Assembly (NCBI RefSeq): GCF_003697785.1
Contig: NZ_QOKZ01000001.1
Span: forward strand, 248,001-312,000
DNA length: 64,000 nucleotides
DNA from: Paracoccus alkanivorans
GTDB taxonomy: Bacteria > Pseudomonadota > Alphaproteobacteria > Rhodobacterales > Rhodobacteraceae
Direction of reading: 5' to 3'
The notes beneath the pieces are model-generated. The model saw only the letters and a list, made by a program, of their open reading frames with translations. It was not told the origin of the DNA and searched no databases. Below are positions 39,935 through 48,627 of the stretch, in pieces. Each line of letters begins with the position of its first letter. Positions within the stretch are counted from its first letter, which is position 1. Both the position numbers and the translations under genes were made by a program.

Positions 39935-40945
39935 TCAGGTTGCCACCGGCTCCCACTGACCGCTTGCAGCGGCGCGCATCAGGGCCTCGATTGCGGAAGC
40001 ATTGCGGATCGCATCCTCGGGACCGTTGAGCGGAGCCTCATCACTTACGATCGCGCGGGAGAACTCCTCGGCCTGCAACCGGTATTGATCTGCGGGCGGC
40101 AAGACTTCGATCTGGCGGTCCTTTCCCAGCAGGTTCGAACCGTCATCGATGATCAGCCGCGCCGCGTGATCCGACGGGCAGTTGAATGGCGCATCAAAAA
40201 GCATGTTGCCCCCGGCACCAAGGATTGTCATCTGCTGCGTCAATGCCGATTGCGTTGCGACGGTAAAGCCCAGATGCGCGCCACTGGGAAAACGGATCGC
40301 TCCGGTAGTCAGCCGGTCGGTGCCGAATGCCGGATCACGATCCATCACGACGCAAACCGCCTCGGGTTCGGAATCGAAAAACCACCGACCGGCCCGAACC
40401 GCATAGCACCCGATGTCATAAAGTCCACCACCGCCGATATCGGCCCGGTTGCGGACATTTCCGGGATCGGTATTTGAATAGCTGAACAGCACCTGGATCG
40501 CCGAAGTCTTGCCGATCCGTCCCTCTCGCAGCAATTCGCGTGCCCGCACCCATTGCGGATGGTGGCAGACCATGAACGCTTCGGCCACCTGACGGCCCGC
40601 AGCCAACGCCGCCTCGGCGACCTGCCTTGCCTCGGCCTGGGTCATGGCCAGCGGCTTTTCGCATAACACATGCTTTCCCGCCTTCAACGCCTGCAGGGTA
40701 ACGGGCACATGCAGATGATTGGGCAGTGGATTGTAAACCGCGTCGATCTCGGGATCGGCCAGCAGGTCGTCATAGCTGCCATAAGCGTGCTCGATTCCGA
40801 ACTGACGGGCCACATCCTCGGCGCGGTCCTGCTGTCGGGAGGCGATAGCGCGCAAATCGCAACCTGCCGCTACGCGCAATGCGGGAAGCATCGCCTTGAT
40901 ACCGATTCCGGCGGTACTGAGAACACCCCAGCGAACAGGCTTCAT
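39935..40945 (-). CDS. Gfo/Idh/MocA-family oxidoreductase
   Basis: This is a 336-residue NAD(P)-dependent sugar or inositol-type dehydrogenase. The N-terminal Rossmann fold starts VRWGVLSTAGIGIKAMLPAL, and the catalytic EKP motif is GKHVLCEKPLAMTQ. The C-terminal substrate domain contains GGGGLYDIGCYAV, where the conserved Asp and Cys/His-type catalytic residues lie. The start at 40945 follows CCGGAGAAATCGAT. It precedes the truncated FAD gene and lies beside the LacI and sugar-amine operon, so it may act on the same class of substrates, but the substrate is unknown. Confidence 0.9.
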   Translation of the reverse strand: MKPVRWGVLSTAGIGIKAMLPALRVAAGCDLRAIASRQQDRAEDVARQFGIEHAYGSYDDLLADPEIDAVYNPLPNHLHVPVTLQALKAGKHVLCEKPLAMTQAEARQVAEAALAAGRQVAEAFMVCHHPQWVRARELLREGRIGKTSAIQVLFSYSNTDPGNVRNRADIGGGGLYDIGCYAVRAGRWFFDSEPEAVCVVMDRDPAFGTDRLTTGAIRFPSGAHLGFTVATQSALTQQMTILGAGGNMLFDAPFNCPSDHAARLIIDDGSNLLGKDRQIEVLPPADQYRLQAEEFSRAIVSDEAPLNGPEDAIRNASAIEALMRAAASGQWEPVAT

Positions 40946-40970
40946 ATCGATTTCTCCGGGTTTCGCGTGA

Positions 40971-41090
40971 TTACAGGACATCGGCGAAGAATTTCCTCAA
41001 CCGTTCGATGCGTGGAGCCGTAACGAGCGGCTTGGGCGAACCGGCTGCCGTCACCTTGCCTTCATCCATGAAAACGATCTGGTCCGCAAC
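40971..41090 (-). pseudogene. C-terminal relic of a polar amino acid ABC ATPase
   Basis: The minus strand reads VADQIVFMDEGKVTAAGSP, then RIERLRKFFADVL and a stop at 40971. This is the end of a GlnQ/HisP-type ATPase, which normally has about 250 residues. Only about 39 codons remain; upstream the expected THEMGF segment is disrupted and frame-shifted. The remainder has been lost, so this is a decayed gene between the Gfo/Idh and LacI genes. Confidence 0.6.
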
Positions 41091-41201
41091 AGTGACCACA
41101 GCCCATGGTCACGCCACGACGTCCCAGATCCGCCATCAGGCACGGATTGATCAGAAATCACTCTGGCCGCATCGGGTCGCCATATTCGCCACTGCGCCAC
41201 C

Positions 41202-42215
41202 TCAAACCGGCGCCACCGATCCGCGGATGATCAACCTGGTTGCGAATTTATGGTGCTGCGGCTCGGACTTGTCGCCGTCGATCCGCTTCAACAGGATTTC
41301 GGCGGCCAGCGGCCCGATCTTGCTGATAGGCTGTGCCACCACGGTAATCTGCGGATCTATGAATGTGGCCAGATCAAAATCGTCAAAGCCAATAAGCGAG
41401 ACGTCGCGCGGCACAGAAAGCCCCATTGCCCGCAGGCCAACCAGTACGCCCTGCGTCATCAGGCTGTCGACCGTAAAGATTGCAGTTGGTTTCCGCTCCC
41501 GGCTGAACAGGCGAATGGTCGCGTCAACGGAATGCTTGATCGTTGATCTGGACACGGCGATCAGGCGCTCGTCAGCTTCGATCCCATGCGCGGCAAATGA
41601 CTGCCGATAGCCCGACAAACGTTCCTGCGCGGTGAAAATGCGCGCCTCATCTCCCAGAAACGCGATCCGCCGGTGTCCGTTGGAGATCAGGTAATCAATT
41701 GCTTCCCGTGCCCCGCCCTCGTTATCGACCAGAATACTGTCACAAGCGATCCCCTCCGCATAGCGGTCGATCATGATCAGGGGGGCACCTTCGCGGCTCA
41801 TGCTTTCGAAATGCTTGGTTTCGGCAGCCGAAGTCGGCGCAACGATCATGCCCCGGACGCTGAGCGCGCGCAGGCTGTTCAGAAGTTCTTTCTCCTGCTC
41901 GATATCCTCTTCGCTGCTGGCGATCAGGAGGTTGTGCCTGTGCCGCCGCAGATGCACATCCAGATCATGGGCAATCCGGGCGAAGAACGGGTTTTGTATA
42001 TCGCCCGGGATGAACCCCACAAGCGGCAGATCACCCCGCCTTAACGCCTGCGCCACGCGGTTTCCACGATATCCAAGCCGATCGGCTGCCTCAAAAACCC
42101 GCAATGCCGTCTCGTCCCCGACATAACCATACCGGTTCAGCGCCCGCGCGGCGGTCGCCCGCGAGACATTGGCAGCGGCAGCAACATCTTTCAGGGTCAC
42201 TGTCTTGCGCGTCAC
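41202..42215 (-). CDS. LacI-family transcriptional regulator
   Basis: This is a 337-residue regulator with the LacI HTH VTLKDVAAAANVSRATAARALN at the N-terminus and a periplasmic-binding-protein-like effector domain (LVGFIPGDIQNPFFARI onward). It is divergent from the sugar-amine utilisation operon, and two identical near-palindromic sites lie in the shared region. It therefore most likely represses that operon until its sugar or sugar-phosphate ligand is present. The length and domain order are normal. Confidence 0.93.
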   Translation of the reverse strand: MTRKTVTLKDVAAAANVSRATAARALNRYGYVGDETALRVFEAADRLGYRGNRVAQALRRGDLPLVGFIPGDIQNPFFARIAHDLDVHLRRHRHNLLIASSEEDIEQEKELLNSLRALSVRGMIVAPTSAAETKHFESMSREGAPLIMIDRYAEGIACDSILVDNEGGAREAIDYLISNGHRRIAFLGDEARIFTAQERLSGYRQSFAAHGIEADERLIAVSRSTIKHSVDATIRLFSRERKPTAIFTVDSLMTQGVLVGLRAMGLSVPRDVSLIGFDDFDLATFIDPQITVVAQPISKIGPLAAEILLKRIDGDKSEPQHHKFATRLIIRGSVAPV

Positions 42216-42506
42216 ATTCGGCTCCCTTGTTGCCGGCAGGTTTGCCCCACCATTCGCGGCATCTCCTCAGGCAGCCGATAACCACTGTTGGGGCCCAAGG
42301 CAAACCGCAGCCACAGGCGCGAGTCGGCAATGCCGATTCCCAGGTTAGCAGTCATGGTGAATGCCCGAACGAAGAAGGAATCCACCCTCCGGAGGCGTAA
42401 AATTTCTGATGTAAATCCCGTAACCAACTATAATCAAATAATATATATGTGTTATTAAAAATACTTTCACGGCACTTGCCAGATTGAAAATTTTGTGTGA
42501 CGCTCA

Positions 42507-42579
42507 ATGTGAGATCGGTATCACGTCTTACCTTAAGACTGGGCCGATTTTTTTGAAACGACATGTGAGATCGGTATCA
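42507..42579 (+). promoter_or_regulatory. Two identical 17-base candidate LacI-type operators
   Basis: ATGTGAGATCGGTATCA occurs at 42507-42523 and again, identically, at 42563-42579, 56 bases apart. The core TGAGATCGGTATCA is a partial palindrome centred on CG, as is typical of LacI-family operators. The sites bracket an A/T-tract that could hold the promoter of the SIS-domain gene. The rest of the 469-base gap (42216-42684) is A+T-rich around 42430-42470 (TATAAT at 42429) and holds no gene. Confidence 0.65.
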
Positions 42580-42684
42580 TACAATCCGACCAAGCAGGAA
42601 TCCATCTGCCGCGCGCGTCGCAACAGCCCTTCGCACCGGCGCGCGCCCGACAGGTTGGCAGCCCGAAAAAACAAGGAACGCGAG

Positions 42685-43698
42685 ATGCTAAACTTCGACA
42701 AGGACCGTTTTCTGACCATCCAGGGCGGCGCGGTCAGCATGGCCAGCGACATGCGGAAGCTGGTCGGTGAACTGCTGTCCTCGGGGATCGAAAGAGTTTT
42801 CTTCATGGGCACGGGCGGTGTCCAGTTGCTGACACTTCCGGCCATAGAGCTGGCCTCGCGGCATTCCGTGTTTCCCATCTCTGCAGCATTGCCGGCGCAA
42901 GTCGTGCTGGCCCCGCCAGCGGGCCTTGACGGCTCCGCCCTCGTGGTGTTGCCCTCGCTGTCCGGCACGACGAAGGAAAGCGTCGAGCTATTGTCATTCC
43001 TCAAGAAGACGGGTGCAAAGACACTGTCCCTGACCGGCCATTCCGACACTCCGCTGGCGCAACAGGCAGACTACAACTTTACCAATTTTGCCGAAGACGA
43101 CACATCGTCGGAATCCTTCTACCTGCAAACCCTCCTGCTGGTTCTGGCAATCCTGGATGAGCGCGGCGAAATCAAGCATTACGACCGGATCGTCGCCGAG
43201 CTGGAACTGCTTCCGGCCCTGCTGGCCGATGCCAAGGCGGCATTCGAGGACGAAGCTGCCCGGCTGGCGGCAGAGATCAAGGATGAAACCTATCACATCT
43301 TTACCGGGGCGGGTTCCGCCTGGCCCGAGGCGCATTATTACGGCATGTGCATTCTGGAAGAGATGCAGTGGATCCGCACGCGCCCGGTTCATGCGGCGGA
43401 TTTCTTCCACGGAACGCTCGAACTGGTCGAACCCGGCGTCAGTATTTTCGTGTTCAAGAGCGAAGACGCCTGCCGGCCACTTTCCGATCGCGTTGAGAAT
43501 TTTGCCCGGCGCTACACCGACAAGGTTCGCATCCTCGACGCGGCAAGCGTGAAACTGCCGGGTATCAGCGGTGATGTGCGGGCGATGATTTCCCCGATCC
43601 TGCTGGCCAGCCTGCTGGAACGGCTGAGTGCGCATCTCGAGGTGCTGCGCGATCATCCGCTGACCACGCGGCGCTATTACAAGCGCGTCGAATATTGA
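42685..43698 (+). CDS. Double-SIS-domain sugar isomerase/deglycase, FrlB-like
   Basis: This is a 337-residue protein with two SIS (sugar isomerase) domains, as in fructoselysine-6-phosphate deglycase FrlB and the GlmS isomerase half. The sugar-phosphate-binding loops are FFMGTGGVQLLTLP and VVLPSLSGTTKESVELLSFL in the first domain and FTGAGSAWPEAHYYGMCIL in the second, with the conserved EEMQWIRTRPVHAADFFHG segment. FrlB-type enzymes release glucose-6-phosphate and an amine from a phosphorylated Amadori product. The start at 42685 follows AAGGAACGCGAG; an in-frame extension to 42484 is non-coding and contains the operators. First gene of the operon. Confidence 0.82.
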   Translation: MLNFDKDRFLTIQGGAVSMASDMRKLVGELLSSGIERVFFMGTGGVQLLTLPAIELASRHSVFPISAALPAQVVLAPPAGLDGSALVVLPSLSGTTKESVELLSFLKKTGAKTLSLTGHSDTPLAQQADYNFTNFAEDDTSSESFYLQTLLLVLAILDERGEIKHYDRIVAELELLPALLADAKAAFEDEAARLAAEIKDETYHIFTGAGSAWPEAHYYGMCILEEMQWIRTRPVHAADFFHGTLELVEPGVSIFVFKSEDACRPLSDRVENFARRYTDKVRILDAASVKLPGISGDVRAMISPILLASLLERLSAHLEVLRDHPLTTRRYYKRVEY

Positions 43699-43726
43699 AC
43701 ACAACCAACAACAGGGGAGAGTAAAA

Positions 43727-45046
43727 ATGAAAACAAGCAAATACATGAAAACAGTTCTATTGTCGGCCTGCTCGGCCATCGGCCTTGCCGCGGCGAATGC
43801 CGCCGCGGCGGAGGTTGTCGTCGCAGATCCCGATGCACAGGTCGATCACAGTGGCACCCTATCGATCCTGACGAAATTCGGTTCTCAGCAATTGTCGCCC
43901 TATTTCGCCGATATCGCCGAAAAATATCAGGAACTGCATCCGGATGTCTCGATAGAGCTTATTCAGGAAACCGACGACAGCGTGAAAGACAAGACCAAGA
44001 CGCTGGTCGCGACGAACTCACTTCCGGATATCTTCTTCACCTGGACGGGAACCTGGGGCGGAAACTTCATCCGCGGCGACCGCGCGGTCGACCTGACCGC
44101 GGTTGTCGGCCCGGACACGGAATGGGGCAGGACCCTGACTCCGGCCGCATTGGACGCCTTTGTCTACAATGACCGCAATTTCGGCGTCCCCTTATATCTC
44201 GACGCCAAGTTCATGGGTTACAACAAGAAAATCTTCGCCGATCTCGGCATCGAGGTTCCGGAAAGCTTCGAGGAGCTTCTGACAGCCTGCGACAGTATCC
44301 GTGATGCCGGCATTACGCCAGTTTCGTTGGGTAACAAGGAATCATGGCCCGTTGTCCATTATATCGGCCAGTTGGTCGCCTATAACGTGCCCACCGAAAC
44401 CTTGAAGAAGGATTTTGATCCTGCGACCGCGGAATACAGCGATCCGGGTTATATCGCGTCACTCCGGCAATTCGATGAATTCCGCAAGCGTTGCACGGAC
44501 GGTGCGCCCAACGGCATATCTTACGAGGCTGCTGTGCAGGCGTTCAGTGACGAGAAATCCGCCATGTATTATCAGGAAATCCTCGAATTCGATGAGTCCG
44601 CCACCGAAGAAACCACGATGAGACCCGAAGATTTCGGGTATTTCACACTCCCGGTTCCCGAGGGCGCCAAGGGCGATCCGAACGCCATCGAAGGCGCCCC
44701 GGAAGGCTACATGGTCAGCGCGGCCTCGGATAATATCCCCCTTGCCGTCGACTTCCTCAAGTTCCTGACTTCGCAGGAAAACGGCAAGATCCTTTCGGCC
44801 AGTCCCTATGGTCAGCCCAGTGCGGTGATCGGCGGCTCGGACGAGGCGACGATGAATCCGAACGTCGTGGCCGGCATGGCCGATATCGACAAGGCCAGCT
44901 ACCTGATGCCCTGGCTCGACACGGTGAACCACCCGCGCGTCGCGGCGGCCTGGCTTACCAGCCTGCAATCGCTGACCAGCGGCGGCATGACCCCCGAAGA
45001 GGTCATGAACACCGTGCGCGACGCGGCCTCCGCAGCCGACCAGTAA
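43727..45046 (+). CDS. ABC transporter solute-binding protein (family 1)
   Basis: This is a 439-residue periplasmic binding protein. The signal peptide MKTVLLSACSAIGLAAANA is preceded by AGGGGAGAGTAAAA, and the mature part shows GTLSILTKFGSQQLSPYF and DIFFTWTGTWGGNFIRGDRA, typical of sugar-binding family-1 proteins. It lies between the SIS gene and two permease genes, the gene order of frlB-frlO-frlN-frlM in Bacillus. The ligand is predicted to be a sugar amine or related sugar derivative. Confidence 0.92.
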   Translation: MKTSKYMKTVLLSACSAIGLAAANAAAAEVVVADPDAQVDHSGTLSILTKFGSQQLSPYFADIAEKYQELHPDVSIELIQETDDSVKDKTKTLVATNSLPDIFFTWTGTWGGNFIRGDRAVDLTAVVGPDTEWGRTLTPAALDAFVYNDRNFGVPLYLDAKFMGYNKKIFADLGIEVPESFEELLTACDSIRDAGITPVSLGNKESWPVVHYIGQLVAYNVPTETLKKDFDPATAEYSDPGYIASLRQFDEFRKRCTDGAPNGISYEAAVQAFSDEKSAMYYQEILEFDESATEETTMRPEDFGYFTLPVPEGAKGDPNAIEGAPEGYMVSAASDNIPLAVDFLKFLTSQENGKILSASPYGQPSAVIGGSDEATMNPNVVAGMADIDKASYLMPWLDTVNHPRVAAAWLTSLQSLTSGGMTPEEVMNTVRDAASAADQ

Positions 45047-45058
45047 GCGATTCCGGCG

Positions 45059-46021
45059 ATGGAGGCATTCCGGCAAACACAGGGTGGCGCGGCCTCGCGC
45101 GGCGGCGCCACCGACATGCAGGGCCCATCCCCGGCGCGGCGGCTGTTCGACAAGTTGCTGTCGCTCAGATGGGTGTTGCTCGCGGTGATCATCGTCAGCG
45201 GCTTCATCTACATTCCCATCGTAGAGAATTTCCGCGTCAGCATGACCAACCGTGATATCTTCACCGGTGAAGTCAGCAATGTCGGGCTGGCGAATTATCA
45301 GCGCCTGCTCGACGATCCGGTGGTCTGGCGCGCGCTTCTGAACAACACGTTCTATGCCCTGATCTCGATCGTCTTTCAGGTCTTTTGCGCTTTCATTCTT
45401 GCCGCGATCATCGAAGGTCTCCGCAGCCGCCGGGCAAGAAACTTCTGGCGCGCGGTCTATTTCATCCCCTCGGCAATCTCGACGACTGTCACCGGGCTGC
45501 TGTTCTATTTCATCTACCAGCCCGATGTCGGACTGATGGATGCCGCGCTGAGTTTTCTGGGGCTGGAACAATTCTCGCATCCGTGGCTGGCGCTGGAAAG
45601 CACTGCCATCTTCGGGATCATCGCCATGAGCCAGTGGCAGGGTTTCGGCTATTCCACCCTGCTGTTCTCGATCGCGATCCAGAAGATCCCGCGCGAACTC
45701 TACGACGCCGCGACCATGGATGGCGCCGGCCCGGTCAGGCAATTGTTCAGCATCACATTCCCGATGGCCCGCGAGATGTCCGGCCTGATGATCATCGTGA
45801 CCATCACCGGCGCCTTTCAGGTCTTTAACGAGGTCATGGTGATGACCGGTGGCGGCCCCAGCAACAGCAGCCAGGTTCTGGGCACATGGCTTTATCAGCA
45901 AGCCTTTATCCTGAACGATTTCGGCTACGGGGCCGCGATCGCCGCGATCATCTTCGCAGTGACCATGCTCACCGGCATCGCCCAAGTCTGGTATACTAGA
46001 AAACGGAGGGTGCAATTGTGA
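45059..46021 (+). CDS. ABC sugar transporter permease, MalF/UgpA type
   Basis: This is a 320-residue inner-membrane permease with six helices. The EAA loop is ELYDAATMDGAGPVRQLF followed by ITFP, and FNEVMVMTGGGPSNSSQ is the typical late loop. An in-frame ATG at 45116 is an alternative start, since the first 20 residues are polar and poorly conserved-looking. It overlaps the next permease gene by four bases. Confidence 0.92.
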   Translation: MEAFRQTQGGAASRGGATDMQGPSPARRLFDKLLSLRWVLLAVIIVSGFIYIPIVENFRVSMTNRDIFTGEVSNVGLANYQRLLDDPVVWRALLNNTFYALISIVFQVFCAFILAAIIEGLRSRRARNFWRAVYFIPSAISTTVTGLLFYFIYQPDVGLMDAALSFLGLEQFSHPWLALESTAIFGIIAMSQWQGFGYSTLLFSIAIQKIPRELYDAATMDGAGPVRQLFSITFPMAREMSGLMIIVTITGAFQVFNEVMVMTGGGPSNSSQVLGTWLYQQAFILNDFGYGAAIAAIIFAVTMLTGIAQVWYTRKRRVQL

Positions 46022-46878
46022 CAATGCCTGCTCCCGCATCGCAAGCCGCACCAGCCAACATATGGAGCACCCTCGCCCGGGCCGTCCTGCTGGGCTTCCT
46101 GCTATGTCTGGGCATTCTGGTGATCTATCCGCTGCTATGGATGGCGTTAAGCGGCTTCAAGACCAATTCACAGATCTTCAGCGCTCCCTTCGACCTGCCC
46201 ACGGGTTTTTCATGGGCAAACTATGTCGCGGCATGGAATCAGGGTGTGCGCAGCTTTCTGTTTTCCAGCATCGTGGTGACTGCGGCCTCGGCGGCCTGCA
46301 CCGTTCTGATCAGCGCATGGACTGCCTATGGCCTGACCCGGACCCGGATGCCGGCAAAGCCCGTCATCACGGCCTTGATCCTTGGCGGCATGATGCTCAG
46401 CCCCACCGTGGCACTGATTCCGCTGGTGCGGATGATGCAATCGATCGGGCTCTACAACACGCATTGGGCGCTGATCATTCTTTACACCGCCTTTCGCATT
46501 CCCTTCACCACCTTCCTGATCCGGGCCTATATGCTGGAACTGCCCTCCGATCTGGACGAGGCGGCACGCATGGACGGCGCCTCTGACGGACAGATATTCT
46601 GGCGGATCATGCTGCCGCTATGCCGGCCGATCATCGTGTCCAGCGTTATCCTGCACATCCTGTTTGCCTGGAACGAATATCTCTTTGCGATGATCTTCAC
46701 CAGCGATCTGGACGTGCAGACCCTGCCGGTGGGCCTGACCTCGCTGATGGCAAAGCATGGCACGAATTATGCGCAGGTCTTCGCGGCAATGACCATCTCG
46801 GCCCTGCCCATCGTCATCCTGTTCTTCCTGATGCAGCGGTATTTCATCCGCGGGCTGACGGAAGGCATCGGCAAGTAA
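46018..46878 (+). CDS. ABC sugar transporter permease, MalG/UgpE type
   Basis: This is a 286-residue permease with six membrane segments and the EAA loop DLDEAARMDGASDGQIFWRI. It ends QRYFIRGLTEGIGK, the usual MalG-type C-terminus. The GTG start lies inside the end of the previous permease gene, so the two are coupled. Together with the ATPase encoded at 50080 they form the importer core. Confidence 0.93.
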   Translation: MTMPAPASQAAPANIWSTLARAVLLGFLLCLGILVIYPLLWMALSGFKTNSQIFSAPFDLPTGFSWANYVAAWNQGVRSFLFSSIVVTAASAACTVLISAWTAYGLTRTRMPAKPVITALILGGMMLSPTVALIPLVRMMQSIGLYNTHWALIILYTAFRIPFTTFLIRAYMLELPSDLDEAARMDGASDGQIFWRIMLPLCRPIIVSSVILHILFAWNEYLFAMIFTSDLDVQTLPVGLTSLMAKHGTNYAQVFAAMTISALPIVILFFLMQRYFIRGLTEGIGK

Positions 46879-46898
46879 CTTATCGGAACAAGGTTTTC

Positions 46899-47753
46899 AT
46901 GGCCAAGCTAGCCACTTCCCAACTGATCGGCTCGAATTTCAGCTTTCAGCATGTCCCGTTCGAGATCGTTGCCCGGACCTTGCGCGAACACGGGCTTTCG
47001 CGAATGGAGCTTTGGGGGATCGCTCCGCATCTGGATCTGTTCCGTTCAAACGCCGCCGATATCGCTCGGCTGTCAGCTATCCTGTGTGACAACGGCATAT
47101 CGGTCTGCTGTCTGACGCCCGAGCAGGTGCTTTACCCGGTCAATATCGCCTCGGGCGATGCCGCGTTCCGCGAGGCCAGCATCGCCCATTTCCTCCGGGC
47201 AACCGAGATCGCCGCGGAACTGGGGGCGGAACATATCTTCCTGACCTCGGGCCGGGGTTTCGAGACCGAACCCGCCTATATCGCTTGGGATCGCTCGGTC
47301 GAAGCTATCGCGCGCATCGCCGATCATGCCGCCACGCTCGGGCTGCGCTGTCTTCTGGAGCCGTTGCAGAGGGTCGAGAGCAATATCCTGCTGGATGCCT
47401 CGGGGTTGCAGCGGATGCTGAAGGCACTGGGGCGCGACAATATCGATATCGTGCTGGACTTGGTGGCAATGCAGGCGGCGGGCGACAGCGTGGCGGATTA
47501 TGTCGAACGCTTCGGATCACTTCTTGCGCATGTGCATATCGCCGATGGCAAGCCTGCCGGGCATCTGGTCTGGGGCGACGGGGAACTGCCTCTGGGTGAC
47601 TGGCTCGATCAACTGGCCGCCATCGGCTATCGCGGCCGCCTTTCGTTCGAGCCTTTCGGTGATGGCAACTATGCCCTGGAGCCGGTGACCGCCTTGAAGC
47701 GCAACCTTGCGGCCATTGCCCCATATCTGGACGGCGAGGTGACCTGGTCATGA
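46899..47753 (+). CDS. TIM-barrel sugar epimerase/isomerase, FrlC-like
   Basis: This is a 284-residue protein of the xylose-isomerase-like TIM-barrel family. Metal-binding positions are visible in GLRCLLEPLQ (Glu), DIVLDLVAMQAAG (Asp), LAHVHIADG (His) and RLSFEPFGDG (Glu). Members of this group include fructoselysine 3-epimerase FrlC and sugar or inositol epimerases. In this operon an epimerase feeding the kinase and deglycase fits well. It overlaps the kinase gene by four bases. The reaction is inferred from fold and context. Confidence 0.82.
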   Translation: MAKLATSQLIGSNFSFQHVPFEIVARTLREHGLSRMELWGIAPHLDLFRSNAADIARLSAILCDNGISVCCLTPEQVLYPVNIASGDAAFREASIAHFLRATEIAAELGAEHIFLTSGRGFETEPAYIAWDRSVEAIARIADHAATLGLRCLLEPLQRVESNILLDASGLQRMLKALGRDNIDIVLDLVAMQAAGDSVADYVERFGSLLAHVHIADGKPAGHLVWGDGELPLGDWLDQLAAIGYRGRLSFEPFGDGNYALEPVTALKRNLAAIAPYLDGEVTWS

Positions 47754-48625
47754 CGGATCCGATCATCAACCGCAGCACCAGGCTTGTGGCGGTGGGCGAC
47801 AATTGCCTGGATGTCTATGTTGATCAGCGGGTCATGGCGGTCGGCGGCAATGCCCTGAATGTCGCGGTGCAATGGGTGCGGCACGGCTGGCCCGCCCGAT
47901 ATTTCGGCGCCGTTGGAGAGGACGCCGAGGGCAAGATGCTGCTGGAGGAGGTTGCCACAGCCGGCCTCGCGCAACGGGATGTCGAGCGCCGCCCCGGCGA
48001 CACTGCCGTGACCCTGATCCGTGAAAGGGCGGGCGACCGGCATTTCCTGCTCGAAGAGCTTGGCGTCGGTGAAGGTTACCTGCCCTCCCCCAACCGTCAC
48101 GCGACACTGCGAGATGCGGATTGGGTGCATCTCGGCACCCATTCCGATGCCGCCCTTGTCCGGCGTCTTGTCGACGAGCAGGTGCCGTTCAGCGTCGATG
48201 TCTCGACCCAACCGCAAAGCCTCGCATTGAGCGGCGTTCCATTGGTATTCGCATCCGGTCCCGAGGCGGCGGACACCCCCATCGAACCGATGGTCCATGC
48301 GCTTCTTGACAGCGGTGCGCACAAGGCAATCGTTACCTGCGGCAGCCGGGGCGCATGGTTCCACGACGGGACGGTTCTGCATCACTATCCCGCCGAGAAT
48401 ATCGAAACCATGGACACTTGCGGTGCAGGCGACAGCTTCATTGCCGCTTTCCTGACCGCCTATTGCATGTCCGGAGCAAGGCCACAGGACGCCATGGCCG
48501 AGGCGACCCGCGCCGCTGCCCGGACCTGCCTGCACAAAGGCGGCTTTCCGCAAAAGCTTCGCCCGGCCCCGGACTGGCTGTTGGCCAAATACGCCGACAT
48601 CATCGACGCCGCAAAGGAGTGCTGA
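47750..48625 (+). CDS. PfkB-family sugar kinase, FrlD-like
   Basis: This is a 291-residue ribokinase-fold kinase. The N-terminus VAVGDNCLDVYVDQ and GGNALNVAVQWVRHG closely resemble fructoselysine 6-kinase FrlD, and the catalytic PfkB motif is ETMDTCGAGDSFIAAFL with the catalytic Asp in GAGD. It would phosphorylate the imported sugar amine at C6 before SIS-type cleavage. The ATGA overlap with the previous gene indicates coupling; the FAD gene follows after two bases. Confidence 0.87.
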   Translation: MTDPIINRSTRLVAVGDNCLDVYVDQRVMAVGGNALNVAVQWVRHGWPARYFGAVGEDAEGKMLLEEVATAGLAQRDVERRPGDTAVTLIRERAGDRHFLLEELGVGEGYLPSPNRHATLRDADWVHLGTHSDAALVRRLVDEQVPFSVDVSTQPQSLALSGVPLVFASGPEAADTPIEPMVHALLDSGAHKAIVTCGSRGAWFHDGTVLHHYPAENIETMDTCGAGDSFIAAFLTAYCMSGARPQDAMAEATRAAARTCLHKGGFPQKLRPAPDWLLAKYADIIDAAKEC

Positions 48626-48627
48626 GC

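Noticed and set aside
44459..46051. 530-codon minus-strand frame across the binding-protein and permease genes
   Set aside because: A shadow frame typical of G+C-rich DNA, rich in Arg, His and Asp, with no domain; the plus-strand ABC genes explain the region.
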